Assembly (NCBI RefSeq): GCF_024158145.1
Contig: NZ_JAMYXM010000005.1
Coordinates: 62,001-126,000 of the forward strand
Direction: 5' to 3'
DNA from: Notoacmeibacter sp. MSK16QG-6
GTDB taxonomy: Bacteria; Pseudomonadota; Alphaproteobacteria; Rhizobiales; Rhizobiaceae
Length of the DNA stretch: 64,000 nt
In this document: positions 1-8,644 of the stretch, piece by piece
How positions within the stretch are numbered: position 1 is the stretch's first letter
How the letters are laid out: every line of letters begins with the position of its first letter
Made by a program: the position numbers and the translations under genes
Notes under the pieces: generated by a model
Database searches by the model: none
Told to the model about the DNA's origin: nothing
What the model saw: only the letters and a program-made list of their open reading frames with translations

Positions 1-383
1 TCCGCAATCAGCGCATCAACCCGGGTGAGTGCATCTGCCAGAAGGCTGTCTTCATCTGCCTCGCGCGTGGCCATTACGGTGGAAAGGATACCGCCGCCGT
101 TACGCGCAACGTCCTCGTAGCTGGCACCATTCAGCCTCAGTTCGAATTCCTGCGCACGGTTACCACCGAAGACCAGATGCGTGTGGCAGTCGATCAAAGC
201 TGGGGTGACGAGCCCCCCGCCAAGGTCCTGTCGTGCATCCCTGCCGAAGGTGGTAGGAAGCTCTGCTTCGCGGCCACACCAGAGGATTTTACCGTCTTCG
301 ATTGCAATCGCAGCTCTGTCGATGAGGCCGTAAGGGATACTGCCCCGCACCATCGTCGCTAATCGCGCGTTGACCAGCAGCAT
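1..383 (-). CDS. hutI: Imidazolonepropionase, N-terminal part (window edge)
   Basis: This gene encodes the N-terminal 127 residues of HutI, the amidohydrolase that opens 4-imidazolone-5-propionate to N-formimino-L-glutamate in histidine breakdown. The visible protein shows the amidohydrolase-fold start with a short beta-sandwich, then the metal-binding DCHTHLVF segment (HxH) and the family-typical [18 protein letters not shown] stretch, so the call is firm although about 280 residues lie outside the window. The ATG at 381-383 is preceded by a GAGGAGG ribosome-binding site. It is divergent from hutF across 78 bases that carry a palindrome, as expected for a HutC-controlled divergent hut promoter. 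Confidence 0.93.
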   Translation of the reverse strand, partial: MLLVNARLATMVRGSIPYGLIDRAAIAIEDGKILWCGREAELPTTFGRDARQDLGGGLVTPALIDCHTHLVFGGNRAQEFELRLNGASYEDVARNGGGILSTVMATREADEDSLLADALTRVDALIA

Positions 384-420
384 ATGACCCTCCTCGACTC
401 TTGATAAATTACCGTTATTG

Positions 421-442
421 ATATTATGTATGCACATATTAT
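421..442. promoter_or_regulatory. Candidate HutC operator between hutI and hutF
   Basis: An AT-rich inverted repeat has arms TATGT and ACATA around a 4-base centre, extended by outer ATA and TAT. It resembles the HutC/GntR-UTRA box (TTGTA-NN-TACAA type), although the inner bases deviate. It sits in the only gap between the divergent hutI and hutF genes, next to the start codon of hutF, where a repressor would block both promoters. The link to HutC (1823-2524) is an inference from family knowledge and position. Confidence 0.4.
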
Positions 443-461
443 CTTGTCAATGGTGTTAATC

Positions 462-1826
462 ATGCAGCATATCTGGGCAAATCAGGCTCTGGTCGGGGGG
501 CAATGGCGGCAGTCGGTCGCTGTCGAGATTGACGAAGACGGTCGGATTTCCGCCGTTACGTCTGATGCTCCACGCCTCGATACGCGGGTTGATGTGCTTT
601 TGCCTGCGCCGGCCAATTTACATTCCCATGCCTTTCAGCGGGCGATGGCCGGGCTGACCGAACGACGAGGCCCTGAAGGCCGCGACACCTTCTGGACCTG
701 GCGTCAGCTGATGTTCCGCTTCCTCGAAGAACTGACGCCAGAGGATATTGAGGCCATCGCCGCCTACGTGCAGATGGAGATGATGGAGGCAGGCTATGCC
801 TCGGTTGGAGAGTTTCACTACCTGCATCACCAGCCCGATGGCACACCCTACGATGATATCGGCGAGCTGTCGGCCCGGATCGCCGCCGCGGCCGAGCAAA
901 GCGGAATCGGTCTCACCTTGCTGCCGGTGCTTTACGGCCAGGGCGGATGTGACGGGGCACCGCTGAGACGAGGTCAGGCCCGGTTTGGGAACCGGTTGGA
1001 ACGCTTTGCCAAGCTATATTCTCGGGCCGAAAAGATCGTCGACACGCTCTCTTCCGATAGCGGGATCGGCGTCGCCCCACATTCTCTCCGGGCCGTGAAC
1101 CGAGAGGAATTGGCTGATGTAATTTCACTGGCGACCGAGGGGCCGCTGCACATGCATCTTGCCGAGCAAGTCGCCGAGGTGGATGAGGTGCAGGCAGCCT
1201 ATGGTCAGCGCCCGGTGCACTGGCTGCTCGATCACCATGAGGTAAGCTCGCGCTGGTGCCTCATTCATTGCACGCAGATGACGGAAACTGAAACCGTCCG
1301 CCTGGCTCGAACGGGGGCCGTTGCGGGTCTCTGCCCGATAACGGAATCGAGCCTCGGTGACGGAATATTCAATGCCGCCGGGTTTCTTGCCGAGGGCGGG
1401 CGCTTTGGCATCGGGTCGGACTCTAACATCCGCATCGCTTTATCGGAGGAACTCAGGACGCTGGAATATTCCCAGCGATTGCGCGACCGACACCGGGCGA
1501 TACTCAGCAGTGCTGACCGGTCCACCGGCCGGCTGCTCTTTGATGAAGCGGTACGCGGCGGAGCGCAGGCGCTGGGGCGCCGATCAGGCGAAATTGCCGT
1601 TGGGCACTGGGCCGATCTCCTGGCGCTGAATACCGAGGCGGTTGACCTGGAGGGCAAGGCGGGGGATACGCTGCTTGACGCTTATGTTTTCGCAGGCGAC
1701 GACCGGATGGTGAGCGATCTTTGGACGGCAGGGCGCCACATGGTTCGCGAAGGCCGCCACGTAGCGCGCGCTCGGATCGAAGCGACTTATCGAAAGGTCG
1801 CGACCTCCCTCCTGGAGAGGATATGA
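462..1826 (+). CDS. hutF: Formimidoylglutamate deiminase
   Basis: HutF converts N-formimino-L-glutamate to N-formyl-L-glutamate and ammonia, the branch of histidine catabolism used by many proteobacteria. The 454-residue product has the length of the family. It carries the amidohydrolase metal motif HSHAFQR near residues 54-60, a HLAEQ histidine near the middle, and GSDSN with the catalytic aspartate near residue 320. An in-frame ATG lies 36 bases upstream at 426, but the start at 462 is preferred because the protein then begins with the family-like MQHIWANQAL and 426 falls inside the candidate operator. The stop overlaps the start of the following GntR gene as ATGA, indicating translational coupling. 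Confidence 0.93.
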   Translation: MQHIWANQALVGGQWRQSVAVEIDEDGRISAVTSDAPRLDTRVDVLLPAPANLHSHAFQRAMAGLTERRGPEGRDTFWTWRQLMFRFLEELTPEDIEAIAAYVQMEMMEAGYASVGEFHYLHHQPDGTPYDDIGELSARIAAAAEQSGIGLTLLPVLYGQGGCDGAPLRRGQARFGNRLERFAKLYSRAEKIVDTLSSDSGIGVAPHSLRAVNREELADVISLATEGPLHMHLAEQVAEVDEVQAAYGQRPVHWLLDHHEVSSRWCLIHCTQMTETETVRLARTGAVAGLCPITESSLGDGIFNAAGFLAEGGRFGIGSDSNIRIALSEELRTLEYSQRLRDRHRAILSSADRSTGRLLFDEAVRGGAQALGRRSGEIAVGHWADLLALNTEAVDLEGKAGDTLLDAYVFAGDDRMVSDLWTAGRHMVREGRHVARARIEATYRKVATSLLERI

Positions 1827-2524
1827 CGGAAAACAGTACGAATTCCTGGCGCGGTGTTCAGGCGGAACTTCTGCGCCGGATCAACGAACGGGAGTGGCTG
1901 CCTGGAAGTGCCGTGCCAAACGAGGCCGATCTGGCTGAAGAATTTGGCTGCGCACGGACGACCGTAAACCGGGCCATGCGCGAATTGGCCGAGGCCGGTC
2001 TCTTGGACCGCAGGCGCCGAGCGGGGACCCGCGTGGCCCAGCACCCTACTAGTCGGATCGTGCTTGATATTCCGATCATTCAGCTTGAGGTGGAACAACG
2101 TGGCGCCGAATGGCGGCATGCTCTGGTTGAGACGGCGATTACCGTTCCGCCGGTTGGTGTCAGCGGAAGGCTGGGGTTGAAACCGGAAACCACAATGCGG
2201 CATGTCCGCAGTCTGCATTTCGCCGATAACCAGCCGTTCTTACTAGAGGACCGTTGGATCAATATCGACGCCATCGCGGGGGCCGAGACGGCAGATTTTG
2301 CAGCGATGAGCTCCAATGAATGGCTGATTCAGAATGCACCATATACCAGCGGTGACATCGCCTTCTCGGCCACAAATGCAGATTCCGAGCTAGCGGAACT
2401 TCTCGAAGCAGAAGCGGGCTCTGCGCTCTTTACCGTAAACCGGATTACCTGGAACAAGGACGTGCCAATCACTTCCGTGGTCCTTTTTTACGCGCCTGGA
2501 TATCGGATGATCAGTAGAATTTGA
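1823..2524 (+). CDS. hutC: HutC-type GntR/UTRA histidine-utilisation repressor
   Basis: This 233-residue regulator has an N-terminal GntR winged helix (about residues 10-75, including VPNEADLAEEFGCARTTVNR) and a C-terminal UTRA ligand-binding domain. HutC proteins repress hut genes and release DNA on binding urocanate. The start at 1823 overlaps the hutF stop (ATGA) and is preceded by GGAGAGG; an upstream in-frame ATG inside hutF is not needed. Its position in the hut operon makes HutC the natural call, but the paralogue at 2599 means the two could divide the regulon. Confidence 0.85.
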   Translation: MTENSTNSWRGVQAELLRRINEREWLPGSAVPNEADLAEEFGCARTTVNRAMRELAEAGLLDRRRRAGTRVAQHPTSRIVLDIPIIQLEVEQRGAEWRHALVETAITVPPVGVSGRLGLKPETTMRHVRSLHFADNQPFLLEDRWINIDAIAGAETADFAAMSSNEWLIQNAPYTSGDIAFSATNADSELAELLEAEAGSALFTVNRITWNKDVPITSVVLFYAPGYRMISRI

Positions 2525-2556
2525 TGTAGGCACCGGGCCTCGACGCCAAGTTCGAT

Positions 2557-2568
2557 TTGTACTTTCAA
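2557..2568. promoter_or_regulatory. Imperfect HutC-like box before second GntR gene
   Basis: TTGTACTTTCAA matches the TTGTA-NN-TACAA pattern except for one base in the right arm. It lies 31 bases ahead of the 2599 start codon, so it could serve autoregulation of that GntR gene. With one mismatch and a 12-base target, chance occurrence is quite possible. Confidence 0.25.
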
Positions 2569-2598
2569 TAGTGCCGGCGGACAATTTATTATGGCGCT

Positions 2599-3369
2599 AT
2601 GGATGAGACATTCACCGATAACTCACTTACCGATCTGGTCCTGGACGGCGAAGGTCCGCCCTATCAGCAGATCGAACGAGCGATCCGGAACAAGATACAA
2701 AGCGGGGCATGGCCTCCGGGGCACCGTCTTCCGACCGAAGAAGAACTGGCGGCGCATCTGGGCGTATCGCGTTCGCCTCTGGTAAAGGTCTTCAAGAATC
2801 TCGTGAACACCAAGGTGATCACGCGCCGACGTCGCCACGGCACATTTGTCAGCGAACGCAGCGACAATCATGCGGTAATCGGTGTCATCGATATCCGCCA
2901 GATCATCGAAAGCGCAGGCAAGAGCTATAGCTTCCAGGTGCTGGAGCGGCGAATAGTCTCAGGAAAGGAAATTGCAGTCTGGCCTGAGGTCAGCTCTAAA
3001 GAACGCTTGTTGTGGATTGCCCTCGTGCACAAGGCAAACGATATTGGCGAAGTTTTCGAAGAGCGGCTGATTCAAATTTCCGTGGTGCCTGAGGTTGAAG
3101 ACGCATCCTTTAACCGCGATCTGCCCAACGAATGGCTACTGGCGAGGCTGCCGAGCACCCGGCTGGTCAATACCGTCCGCGCCGCCATGCCGGAGCGAAG
3201 GATCGCTCAGGCGTTGGGGCTTGCCGCGGGAGAGCCGGTACTCGTCTCCGAACGCCGCAGCTTTGCCAATGATGATGCAGTCACGTGGGTGCGACTGTCC
3301 TTTCCTGGCTACCGGCACGAGTTCACAGGCGAATTCAATCCCCTTCTGCCGGTTGAGAATTCAAGCTGA
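2599..3369 (+). CDS. Second HutC-like GntR/UTRA transcriptional regulator
   Basis: This 256-residue protein has a GntR helix-turn-helix (about residues 20-85, with RLPTEEELAAHLGVSRSPLV) followed by a UTRA effector domain, so it belongs to the HutC subfamily. It is similar in layout to its neighbour at 1823 but clearly diverged. It lies 74 bases after hutC and is convergent with the deacylase gene that ends the ABC-importer operon; the two coding regions overlap by nine bases at their stops. A TTGTA-NN-TACAA palindrome ahead of that importer (10215-10230) makes this regulator, or HutC, a candidate controller of the importer operon. The effector is unknown. Confidence 0.85.
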   Translation: MDETFTDNSLTDLVLDGEGPPYQQIERAIRNKIQSGAWPPGHRLPTEEELAAHLGVSRSPLVKVFKNLVNTKVITRRRRHGTFVSERSDNHAVIGVIDIRQIIESAGKSYSFQVLERRIVSGKEIAVWPEVSSKERLLWIALVHKANDIGEVFEERLIQISVVPEVEDASFNRDLPNEWLLARLPSTRLVNTVRAAMPERRIAQALGLAAGEPVLVSERRSFANDDAVTWVRLSFPGYRHEFTGEFNPLLPVENSS

Positions 3370-4374
3370 ACCCCTCGTGACTGGTGCAGCGAGACCGGCC
3401 AGTGCATCACCCGGAGCCGTCAGAACAGGAAAGCGGCGAAAGATCACAATCCCGCCGCTTTGAAAGCGAAGCGTTTCAGACGGTCTCGTGACATCATCGA
3501 ACCCATGAAGATGCCCGGCGATCTCTCCGGCTTGAACCTCCTGCCCGACTTTCACACAGGGTTCGAACAGACCATTGGCGGAAGCGTAGACGGTCATAAC
3601 TGGCGGGAGCATGCGCAGATGCCGCGTCCGCTGCGGATCGGGCGCATCCAGTCCAGGCGCGATCCGCAGGTCGCGCAGCACCCGCCGTACTCCTGCCTCG
3701 CCTAGGGTCACGCCCGCTGGCGACAGGCCAGGCCCGCCGCCTAACTCGGTGGTCATCGCCGCAATGCCATGAGCGTTGGCACTGGCGTACAAGGTTGTGG
3801 TTCCGCCTCCGCCGCGCCCGTCGGTCAGCACGGTATTCGGCGCTGCGAAGCATTCCAGCAGCCTGTCGAGCCGTGCGGATTGCTCTGCCGTGCGACCGCG
3901 ATGAGCAAATGCCACGGGAAGGTAATCAAGGGAAGAGCCGCCGGAATGCAGGTCGATCGCATAATCGGTGAGCGGAAATAGCACTTCCGTGATGTATTGC
4001 GCGATCATCGCCGTTGGCCCGGCATCGTCACTGCCGGGAAACAGCCGGTTCAGGTTGCCGCCGTCAAGCGGCGAATTGCGGCGTCCGGCTATCACAGCGG
4101 GCTGGTTTAGCGCAGGCAACACGATGACCCGCCCTCGAAGTTCTGTATCGGCAAGCGTACGGATCAACCGCCGTAGAGCAATCTGGCCCTCATATTCGTC
4201 ACCATGTGTCCCGGCTGTCAGTAGCAGCGTAGGGCCTTCGCCTCCGTTAAAACAGAGCATCGGCACGGGCAGCCAACCATAGGCGGACGTATTCGACGAG
4301 TTCGGCACACGCGCGAAATCCGCCTGGAACCCCGGCTTTTCAAAATCAATGGATGTCCAGACCTGACTGCTCAT
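3361..4374 (-). CDS. AstE/DoeB-like zinc N-deacylase
   Basis: This 337-residue protein belongs to the succinylglutamate desuccinylase/aspartoacylase (M14-like) family, which removes an acyl group from an N-acylated amino acid. Visible zinc-site motifs are GTHGDEYEG (His57, Glu60), NLNRLFPG (substrate-binding Arg, 107-114) and IDLHSGG (His143). The HGDEYEG form is typical of DoeB, the N-acetyl-diaminobutyrate deacetylase of ectoine breakdown, but the other Doe enzymes DoeC and DoeD are absent, so the substrate is open. The start at 4374 is chosen because the longer reading frame runs into the M20 gene upstream. It is the last gene of the importer operon and overlaps the convergent GntR gene by nine bases. 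Confidence 0.85.
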   Translation of the reverse strand: MSSQVWTSIDFEKPGFQADFARVPNSSNTSAYGWLPVPMLCFNGGEGPTLLLTAGTHGDEYEGQIALRRLIRTLADTELRGRVIVLPALNQPAVIAGRRNSPLDGGNLNRLFPGSDDAGPTAMIAQYITEVLFPLTDYAIDLHSGGSSLDYLPVAFAHRGRTAEQSARLDRLLECFAAPNTVLTDGRGGGGTTTLYASANAHGIAAMTTELGGGPGLSPAGVTLGEAGVRRVLRDLRIAPGLDAPDPQRTRHLRMLPPVMTVYASANGLFEPCVKVGQEVQAGEIAGHLHGFDDVTRPSETLRFQSGGIVIFRRFPVLTAPGDALAGLAAPVTRGSA

Positions 4375-4390
4375 GACGTTTCGCTGTGTC

Positions 4391-5785
4391 CTATTCCCGC
4401 ATCGACTGGATTTCGTCCAAAATATACGCCCAACTGCGGATGCTTCGGTGCAAGCGTTCGGTATCGTAATGCTCATCCGGCGCGTGGATTGCGTCACTTG
4501 CAAGGATGAAGCCCAACACAATGCAGTCGATTCCCAGCACGTCACTGAACATCTCTGCCAGCGGGATCGAACCGCCACTGCCTTTCAGGATCGTCCGAGT
4601 GCGCCACTCCCGTTCCATGCCGCGGGAGACGGCCTGGACAAAGGGATTTTCCGGCGACATCGCCAGAGCCCGGCTTCCCTCGCCGCCTTCGAACTCCACC
4701 CGGCACCCCTCAGGTATCCGCAATCGGATGAAGTCGCGGAACCGGTTTCGAACGGTCGCAGGCTCCTGTCCGGCCACCAGTCTAAACGAAATTCTAGCGG
4801 TGGCTGAGGCTGGTAACACCGAGCGTTCCCCTGGTCCCTGATTGCCTCCGGTTATCCCGTTGATGTCCAGAGCTGGGCGCCCCCAGATCGCCTCCAAGGG
4901 CGTGTAGCCGTTCTCGACAATCCCGCCCCGCAGATCCGCCGATTCCAGATGGTAGGATGCTCTCGACAGACTTTGCCACTGTTCTCGCAACGCTACAGGA
5001 ATATCTTTCACATCGTCGTAGAAGCCATCGATCGCGACGCGCCCCTCTTCATCATGCAAGGCAGAAAGCAGACCCGAAAGGATGCGGATCGGATTGGCTG
5101 CCACGTTGCCGAAATATCCCGAATGCATGTCGGGGTTGGGGGCGTGAAGCGTCACTTTCTCATGTAGCAGGCCTTTGAGCTGAGTGGTCACGGCGGGTTG
5201 TGTCGGCGACCACATGTCGGAGTCGCAAATGAAGGCGACGTCACAGGCCAAATCCTCTTTGTGCGTTTCGATAAAGGCGGGAAGGCTGGCGGAGCCGGAT
5301 TCCTCCTCCCCTTCCAGGAGGATCGTGACTGGCCCGGGAAAGCATCCATGCACCAGATGCCAGCAGCGCAGCGTCTCGATAAAGCTCCAGAGTTGGCTTT
5401 TGCTGTCCGAGGCGCCACGCGCATAGATACGGGTGATGTCGCCCTCTTTCACCAGCGTGGGTTTAAAGGGCGGGTAAGTCCACTGGTCTTCCTCACCCAC
5501 GGGCTGCACGTCGTAGTGACCGTAAAACAGCATGCGCGGGCCCCGCCCCTCATCCTCCGCGCTGGAATGGGCGAGAATCAACGGGTGACCTTCCGTTACG
5601 ACCACGCGTACGTCGAATCCCATACCCGACAGCTTTTTCTTCAGCCAGTCGGCAGCTTCTGCGATCCCGGCGGAGCCAGCAGGATCGCTTGAGATTGAAG
5701 GAATCTCCAAAAGTTGGACGAACTCGGCCAGTGTCTGTTCCCGCTCGGCGTCAATGCGCGAAAGGACGTCGTTAAGGTCGCTCAT
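4391..5785 (-). CDS. M20-family metallopeptidase (dipeptidase/deacylase type)
   Basis: This 464-residue peptidase of the M20 clan (carnosinase, CPG2 and ArgE-like enzymes) hydrolyses dipeptides or N-acyl amino acids with two zinc ions. Seen are FYGHYDVQPV (His90, Asp92), GASDSKS (Asp127, with Ser where Gly is common), and LLEGEEESGS (catalytic and bridging Glu160/161). A central dimerisation domain follows. It begins 66 bases after the PLP-enzyme gene and ends 16 bases before the deacylase, within one operon. The presence of a carnosinase-like enzyme close to hut genes allows a histidine-containing dipeptide as substrate, but nothing in the sequence proves it. Confidence 0.87.
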   Translation of the reverse strand: MSDLNDVLSRIDAEREQTLAEFVQLLEIPSISSDPAGSAGIAEAADWLKKKLSGMGFDVRVVVTEGHPLILAHSSAEDEGRGPRMLFYGHYDVQPVGEEDQWTYPPFKPTLVKEGDITRIYARGASDSKSQLWSFIETLRCWHLVHGCFPGPVTILLEGEEESGSASLPAFIETHKEDLACDVAFICDSDMWSPTQPAVTTQLKGLLHEKVTLHAPNPDMHSGYFGNVAANPIRILSGLLSALHDEEGRVAIDGFYDDVKDIPVALREQWQSLSRASYHLESADLRGGIVENGYTPLEAIWGRPALDINGITGGNQGPGERSVLPASATARISFRLVAGQEPATVRNRFRDFIRLRIPEGCRVEFEGGEGSRALAMSPENPFVQAVSRGMEREWRTRTILKGSGGSIPLAEMFSDVLGIDCIVLGFILASDAIHAPDEHYDTERLHRSIRSWAYILDEIQSMRE

Positions 5786-5851
5786 GGGTCTGCAGTCCCT
5801 TTCGGATCAATCAGTATCGGTCTGGCTAATTCTCAAACGGGTTCGCAATGC

Positions 5852-7165
5852 TCAGATTTTAAATCCGTAGTCCCGTTCCAAGACGGCCTTCAGATCTTGT
5901 AGGTCCGCTCCGCTCGCCTTGAATTGCATCGGTTCGTTCGGCTCCTTCAGACCGGTGGAACAGCCCATCAGGACGATAGGCCCTTCAGTCTCGAAACCCT
6001 CGATCTGATCGAGTGCCGCCAATGACGCCCCCGAGGATACCTCCTGCCACAGGCCCTGCCCTGCCAATCTTCTGTGAGCCGTCTGTGCCGCTTCGTCATC
6101 AACGAGCAACGACAGGCCGTCGCTCTCGTGAAGCGCAGCAATGGGGCGGTATCCGTTCACCGTGGTCGCTGTGCCGAGTTGGATTGTTGGCCCAGGCGCA
6201 ACGGTTACCGTCATCTTACCTTGCTCTAAAGCATGATGGACCGGCCCGCGTGCAGCAGGCTCGACCGCCACCAATTGTGGTAATCGGTCGATATGGCCCA
6301 GCAGGCGAGCCTCCCGGAACCCCTTGTAGATTCCGTAAAGCATTTCGCCATAGCCGGTAGGCACAACAATGGCTGCAGGCGCGACCCCGTCCAGATCTGC
6401 CAAAATCTCGTAGGCGATGGTCTTGTAACCTTCCGGTCCCCAGGGATGGCCGGTATGGGCAGGGGTCAGGTTGCTGACAGGGTACATGCCGGGCAATTCC
6501 GACAATGCACGCATTGCGGGCCATCGGTCGTCTGCCTTCAGGAAAACAGGGAAAGCACCATAGCCGAAAAGCATGTCGCGAAAGGCTCCGCTGACATCGG
6601 GCATAGTCAGAACGACACAGTTCAACCCGCCCCGCGCGGCCATCGCCGCCGCCGACACACCGTGATTGCCGGACGAGGCCACAATGATAGTCTTCGCTCC
6701 TTCGAAAAGCGCGGCGCTAACCGTAAAGATGTTGAGGCGGTCCTTGTGGCTCCATGTCGGGTTGCGGCTTTCATCCTTCATCAGGATACGTCGGTCGGCC
6801 AGATGCGCGGGGGCAAGTGTGGAAACATCCACCAGAGGCGTGCCGCCGACAGGCATGTCGGCCCTCGGATGACGGGGCGGTAGCAGTTCTTCCCAGTCGG
6901 TCCATGTGCTGCCGCGCCTGAAAGTCGCGTCGCGAACACTTCCGTAGTCGTAGTCGAGCTCCAGCGGGTATTGCATGGCTTCCGTCGCGCTGGCGGGGCA
7001 TCCGCTAAGAAGCGCAGGCAGAAGCGGGTAGTCTTTTGCATCGGCCGCCAGAGAGCGCTGCACCGTTGCCAGAGAGCGAGTTTCGAAATGCAGGTTCATA
7101 GGGGTGTTTCCATATATCGGTATCGTTGCCGGCGCCGTTCGGAGCCGATCCGCCTCCGCCGTCAT
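5852..7165 (-). CDS. Threonine synthase-like PLP enzyme (fold type II)
   Basis: The 437-residue product is a fold-type II pyridoxal-phosphate enzyme. The Schiff-base lysine is Lys141 in WSHKDR (compare SFKDR in threonine synthases), and the phosphate-binding loop is SSGNHG (164-169). Related enzymes perform beta/gamma elimination or replacement on amino acids (threonine synthase, threonine dehydratase, diaminopropionate ammonia-lyase). The ATG at 7165 overlaps the stop of the ABC ATPase as ATGA, which supports this start over the internal Met23. In this operon a lyase role in degrading the imported amino-acid compound is more likely than threonine synthesis, but this is inference. Confidence 0.82.
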   Translation of the reverse strand: MTAEADRLRTAPATIPIYGNTPMNLHFETRSLATVQRSLAADAKDYPLLPALLSGCPASATEAMQYPLELDYDYGSVRDATFRRGSTWTDWEELLPPRHPRADMPVGGTPLVDVSTLAPAHLADRRILMKDESRNPTWSHKDRLNIFTVSAALFEGAKTIIVASSGNHGVSAAAMAARGGLNCVVLTMPDVSGAFRDMLFGYGAFPVFLKADDRWPAMRALSELPGMYPVSNLTPAHTGHPWGPEGYKTIAYEILADLDGVAPAAIVVPTGYGEMLYGIYKGFREARLLGHIDRLPQLVAVEPAARGPVHHALEQGKMTVTVAPGPTIQLGTATTVNGYRPIAALHESDGLSLLVDDEAAQTAHRRLAGQGLWQEVSSGASLAALDQIEGFETEGPIVLMGCSTGLKEPNEPMQFKASGADLQDLKAVLERDYGFKI

Positions 7166-7911
7166 CTGACGACCTGATCAAGAAACTTCCGCGTCCTTGC
7201 CTCTCGGGGCTTGTCGAAGAATTCCGCGGGCGGCGCCTCTTCGACGACCTTTCCCTGATCCATAAAGACGATCCGGTCGGCGATGCCGCGGGCAAAGCCC
7301 ATCTCATGGGTGACGCAAATGATCGTCATGCCGTCCCGCGCCAGATCAGCCATCGTATCCAGCACTTCGCGCACCATTTCCGGATCGAGCGACGAAGTCG
7401 GTTCGTCAAACAGCATCACCTTCGGTCTCAGGCAGAGTGATCGTGCGATTGCCACGCGCTGCTGTTGGCCGCCGGACAGTTGCGATGGGTATTTGCGTGA
7501 CTGTTCGGGGATGCGCACCTTTTCGAGTTGCGCCATGGCGATCTTTTCAGCGGCTGCACGCGGCACCTTATGAACCCAGCGCTGCGCCAAAGTGCAGTTG
7601 TCCAGCACCGTCAGATGCGGAAACAGATTGAACTGCTGAAACACCATGCCGACATTCTTGCGTACGGCGTCCAAAGTCCGCGCTTTCTGGATCAGCTCTT
7701 GCCCGTGAACAGCGATTCTGCCCTTCTGAAAAGGTTCCAGGCCGTTGATGCAGCGGATCATCGTCGACTTACCGGACCCGGAGGGACCGCAGACAACGAT
7801 CCGCTCGCCAGGCATAACCTTAAGATCGATATCGTCGAGAACCTGGAAGGGTCCGAACCATTTGCTCATGGAAGAGATCTCGATGGCCGGTGCCGGTGAT
7901 CCTTCGGTCAT
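7162..7911 (-). CDS. Polar amino-acid ABC transporter ATP-binding protein
   Basis: This 249-residue ATPase drives uptake by the importer encoded just upstream. Walker A is GPSGSGKST (42-50), the signature is LSGGQQQR (near 145), Walker B is VMLFDEPTSSLD (near 168), and a switch histidine lies in CVTHEM. The sequence is of the GlnQ/HisP/ArtP group that serves polar amino acids. It lies 40 bases after the second permease and overlaps the PLP-enzyme gene by four bases. Confidence 0.93.
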   Translation of the reverse strand: MTEGSPAPAIEISSMSKWFGPFQVLDDIDLKVMPGERIVVCGPSGSGKSTMIRCINGLEPFQKGRIAVHGQELIQKARTLDAVRKNVGMVFQQFNLFPHLTVLDNCTLAQRWVHKVPRAAAEKIAMAQLEKVRIPEQSRKYPSQLSGGQQQRVAIARSLCLRPKVMLFDEPTSSLDPEMVREVLDTMADLARDGMTIICVTHEMGFARGIADRIVFMDQGKVVEEAPPAEFFDKPREARTRKFLDQVVR

Positions 7912-7951
7912 GGTGATGATCTCTTGTTCGATGTGAGTATGGTGGCTTGGC

Positions 7952-8644
7952 TCATTTCTGATCCGCAGTTTCGGCGCCGCCGACGGCGATCATGTTGAAA
8001 AGGGAGGAAAGGATCAGCCGGGTTACGACCACGGTGCAGATATAGATTGCGCCCGCGATCAGGAGCGGCTGGTAGATGTCCAGCGTTCGCGCGCGGATTT
8101 CATTTGCGTAACCCATGATGTCCATGACCGTGATCGTGAATGCCAGGGCCGTGGATTTGCACAGCAGGATCACCTCGGTCGTATAGGGCGGAAAACCGTT
8201 GCGCAGCATTGCGGGTAGAATAGCGACCCTGAAGGTTTGGAAACTGGAAAGGCCGAGCGATCTGGCCGCCTCCACCTGTTCCTTGGGTGTTTGGTAATAG
8301 GCGCCCCGGATGATTTCCGAGGTGAAGGCCATTTCCACGAAGGCAAGACAGATGATGGCGCACCAGTAGGGACTGGCGAAGACTGTCCAGAGCGCGGTCT
8401 CTCGGATGAACGGCAGCAGGGGAAAACCGTAATAGACCACATAGAGGATCAGTAGAAGCGGAACGCCACGAATGCAGAACATCAGGCTCCAGACGGCGCC
8501 GGCCAAAACACCGGGAAATCGGATCTGAAAGGCCGCGACGATGGTTGCCGCCACAAAGCCGATGACGAGTGAGATCAGGAAAAGACTGAGCGTGGTCGTC
8601 AGGCCTTGCAATATCTCGTGGAGATAGCCGAGAAGCACAGTCAT
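7952..8644 (-). CDS. Polar amino-acid ABC transporter permease 2
   Basis: This 230-residue inner-membrane subunit of the HisM/GlnP type has five or so hydrophobic segments and an ATPase-coupling EAA loop around EQVEAARSLGLSSFQTFRVA. It forms a heterodimeric channel with the preceding permease, whose stop overlaps its start by four bases (8641-8644). It belongs to the importer operon with the binding protein at 9436-10182. Confidence 0.92.
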   Translation of the reverse strand: MTVLLGYLHEILQGLTTTLSLFLISLVIGFVAATIVAAFQIRFPGVLAGAVWSLMFCIRGVPLLLILYVVYYGFPLLPFIRETALWTVFASPYWCAIICLAFVEMAFTSEIIRGAYYQTPKEQVEAARSLGLSSFQTFRVAILPAMLRNGFPPYTTEVILLCKSTALAFTITVMDIMGYANEIRARTLDIYQPLLIAGAIYICTVVVTRLILSSLFNMIAVGGAETADQK

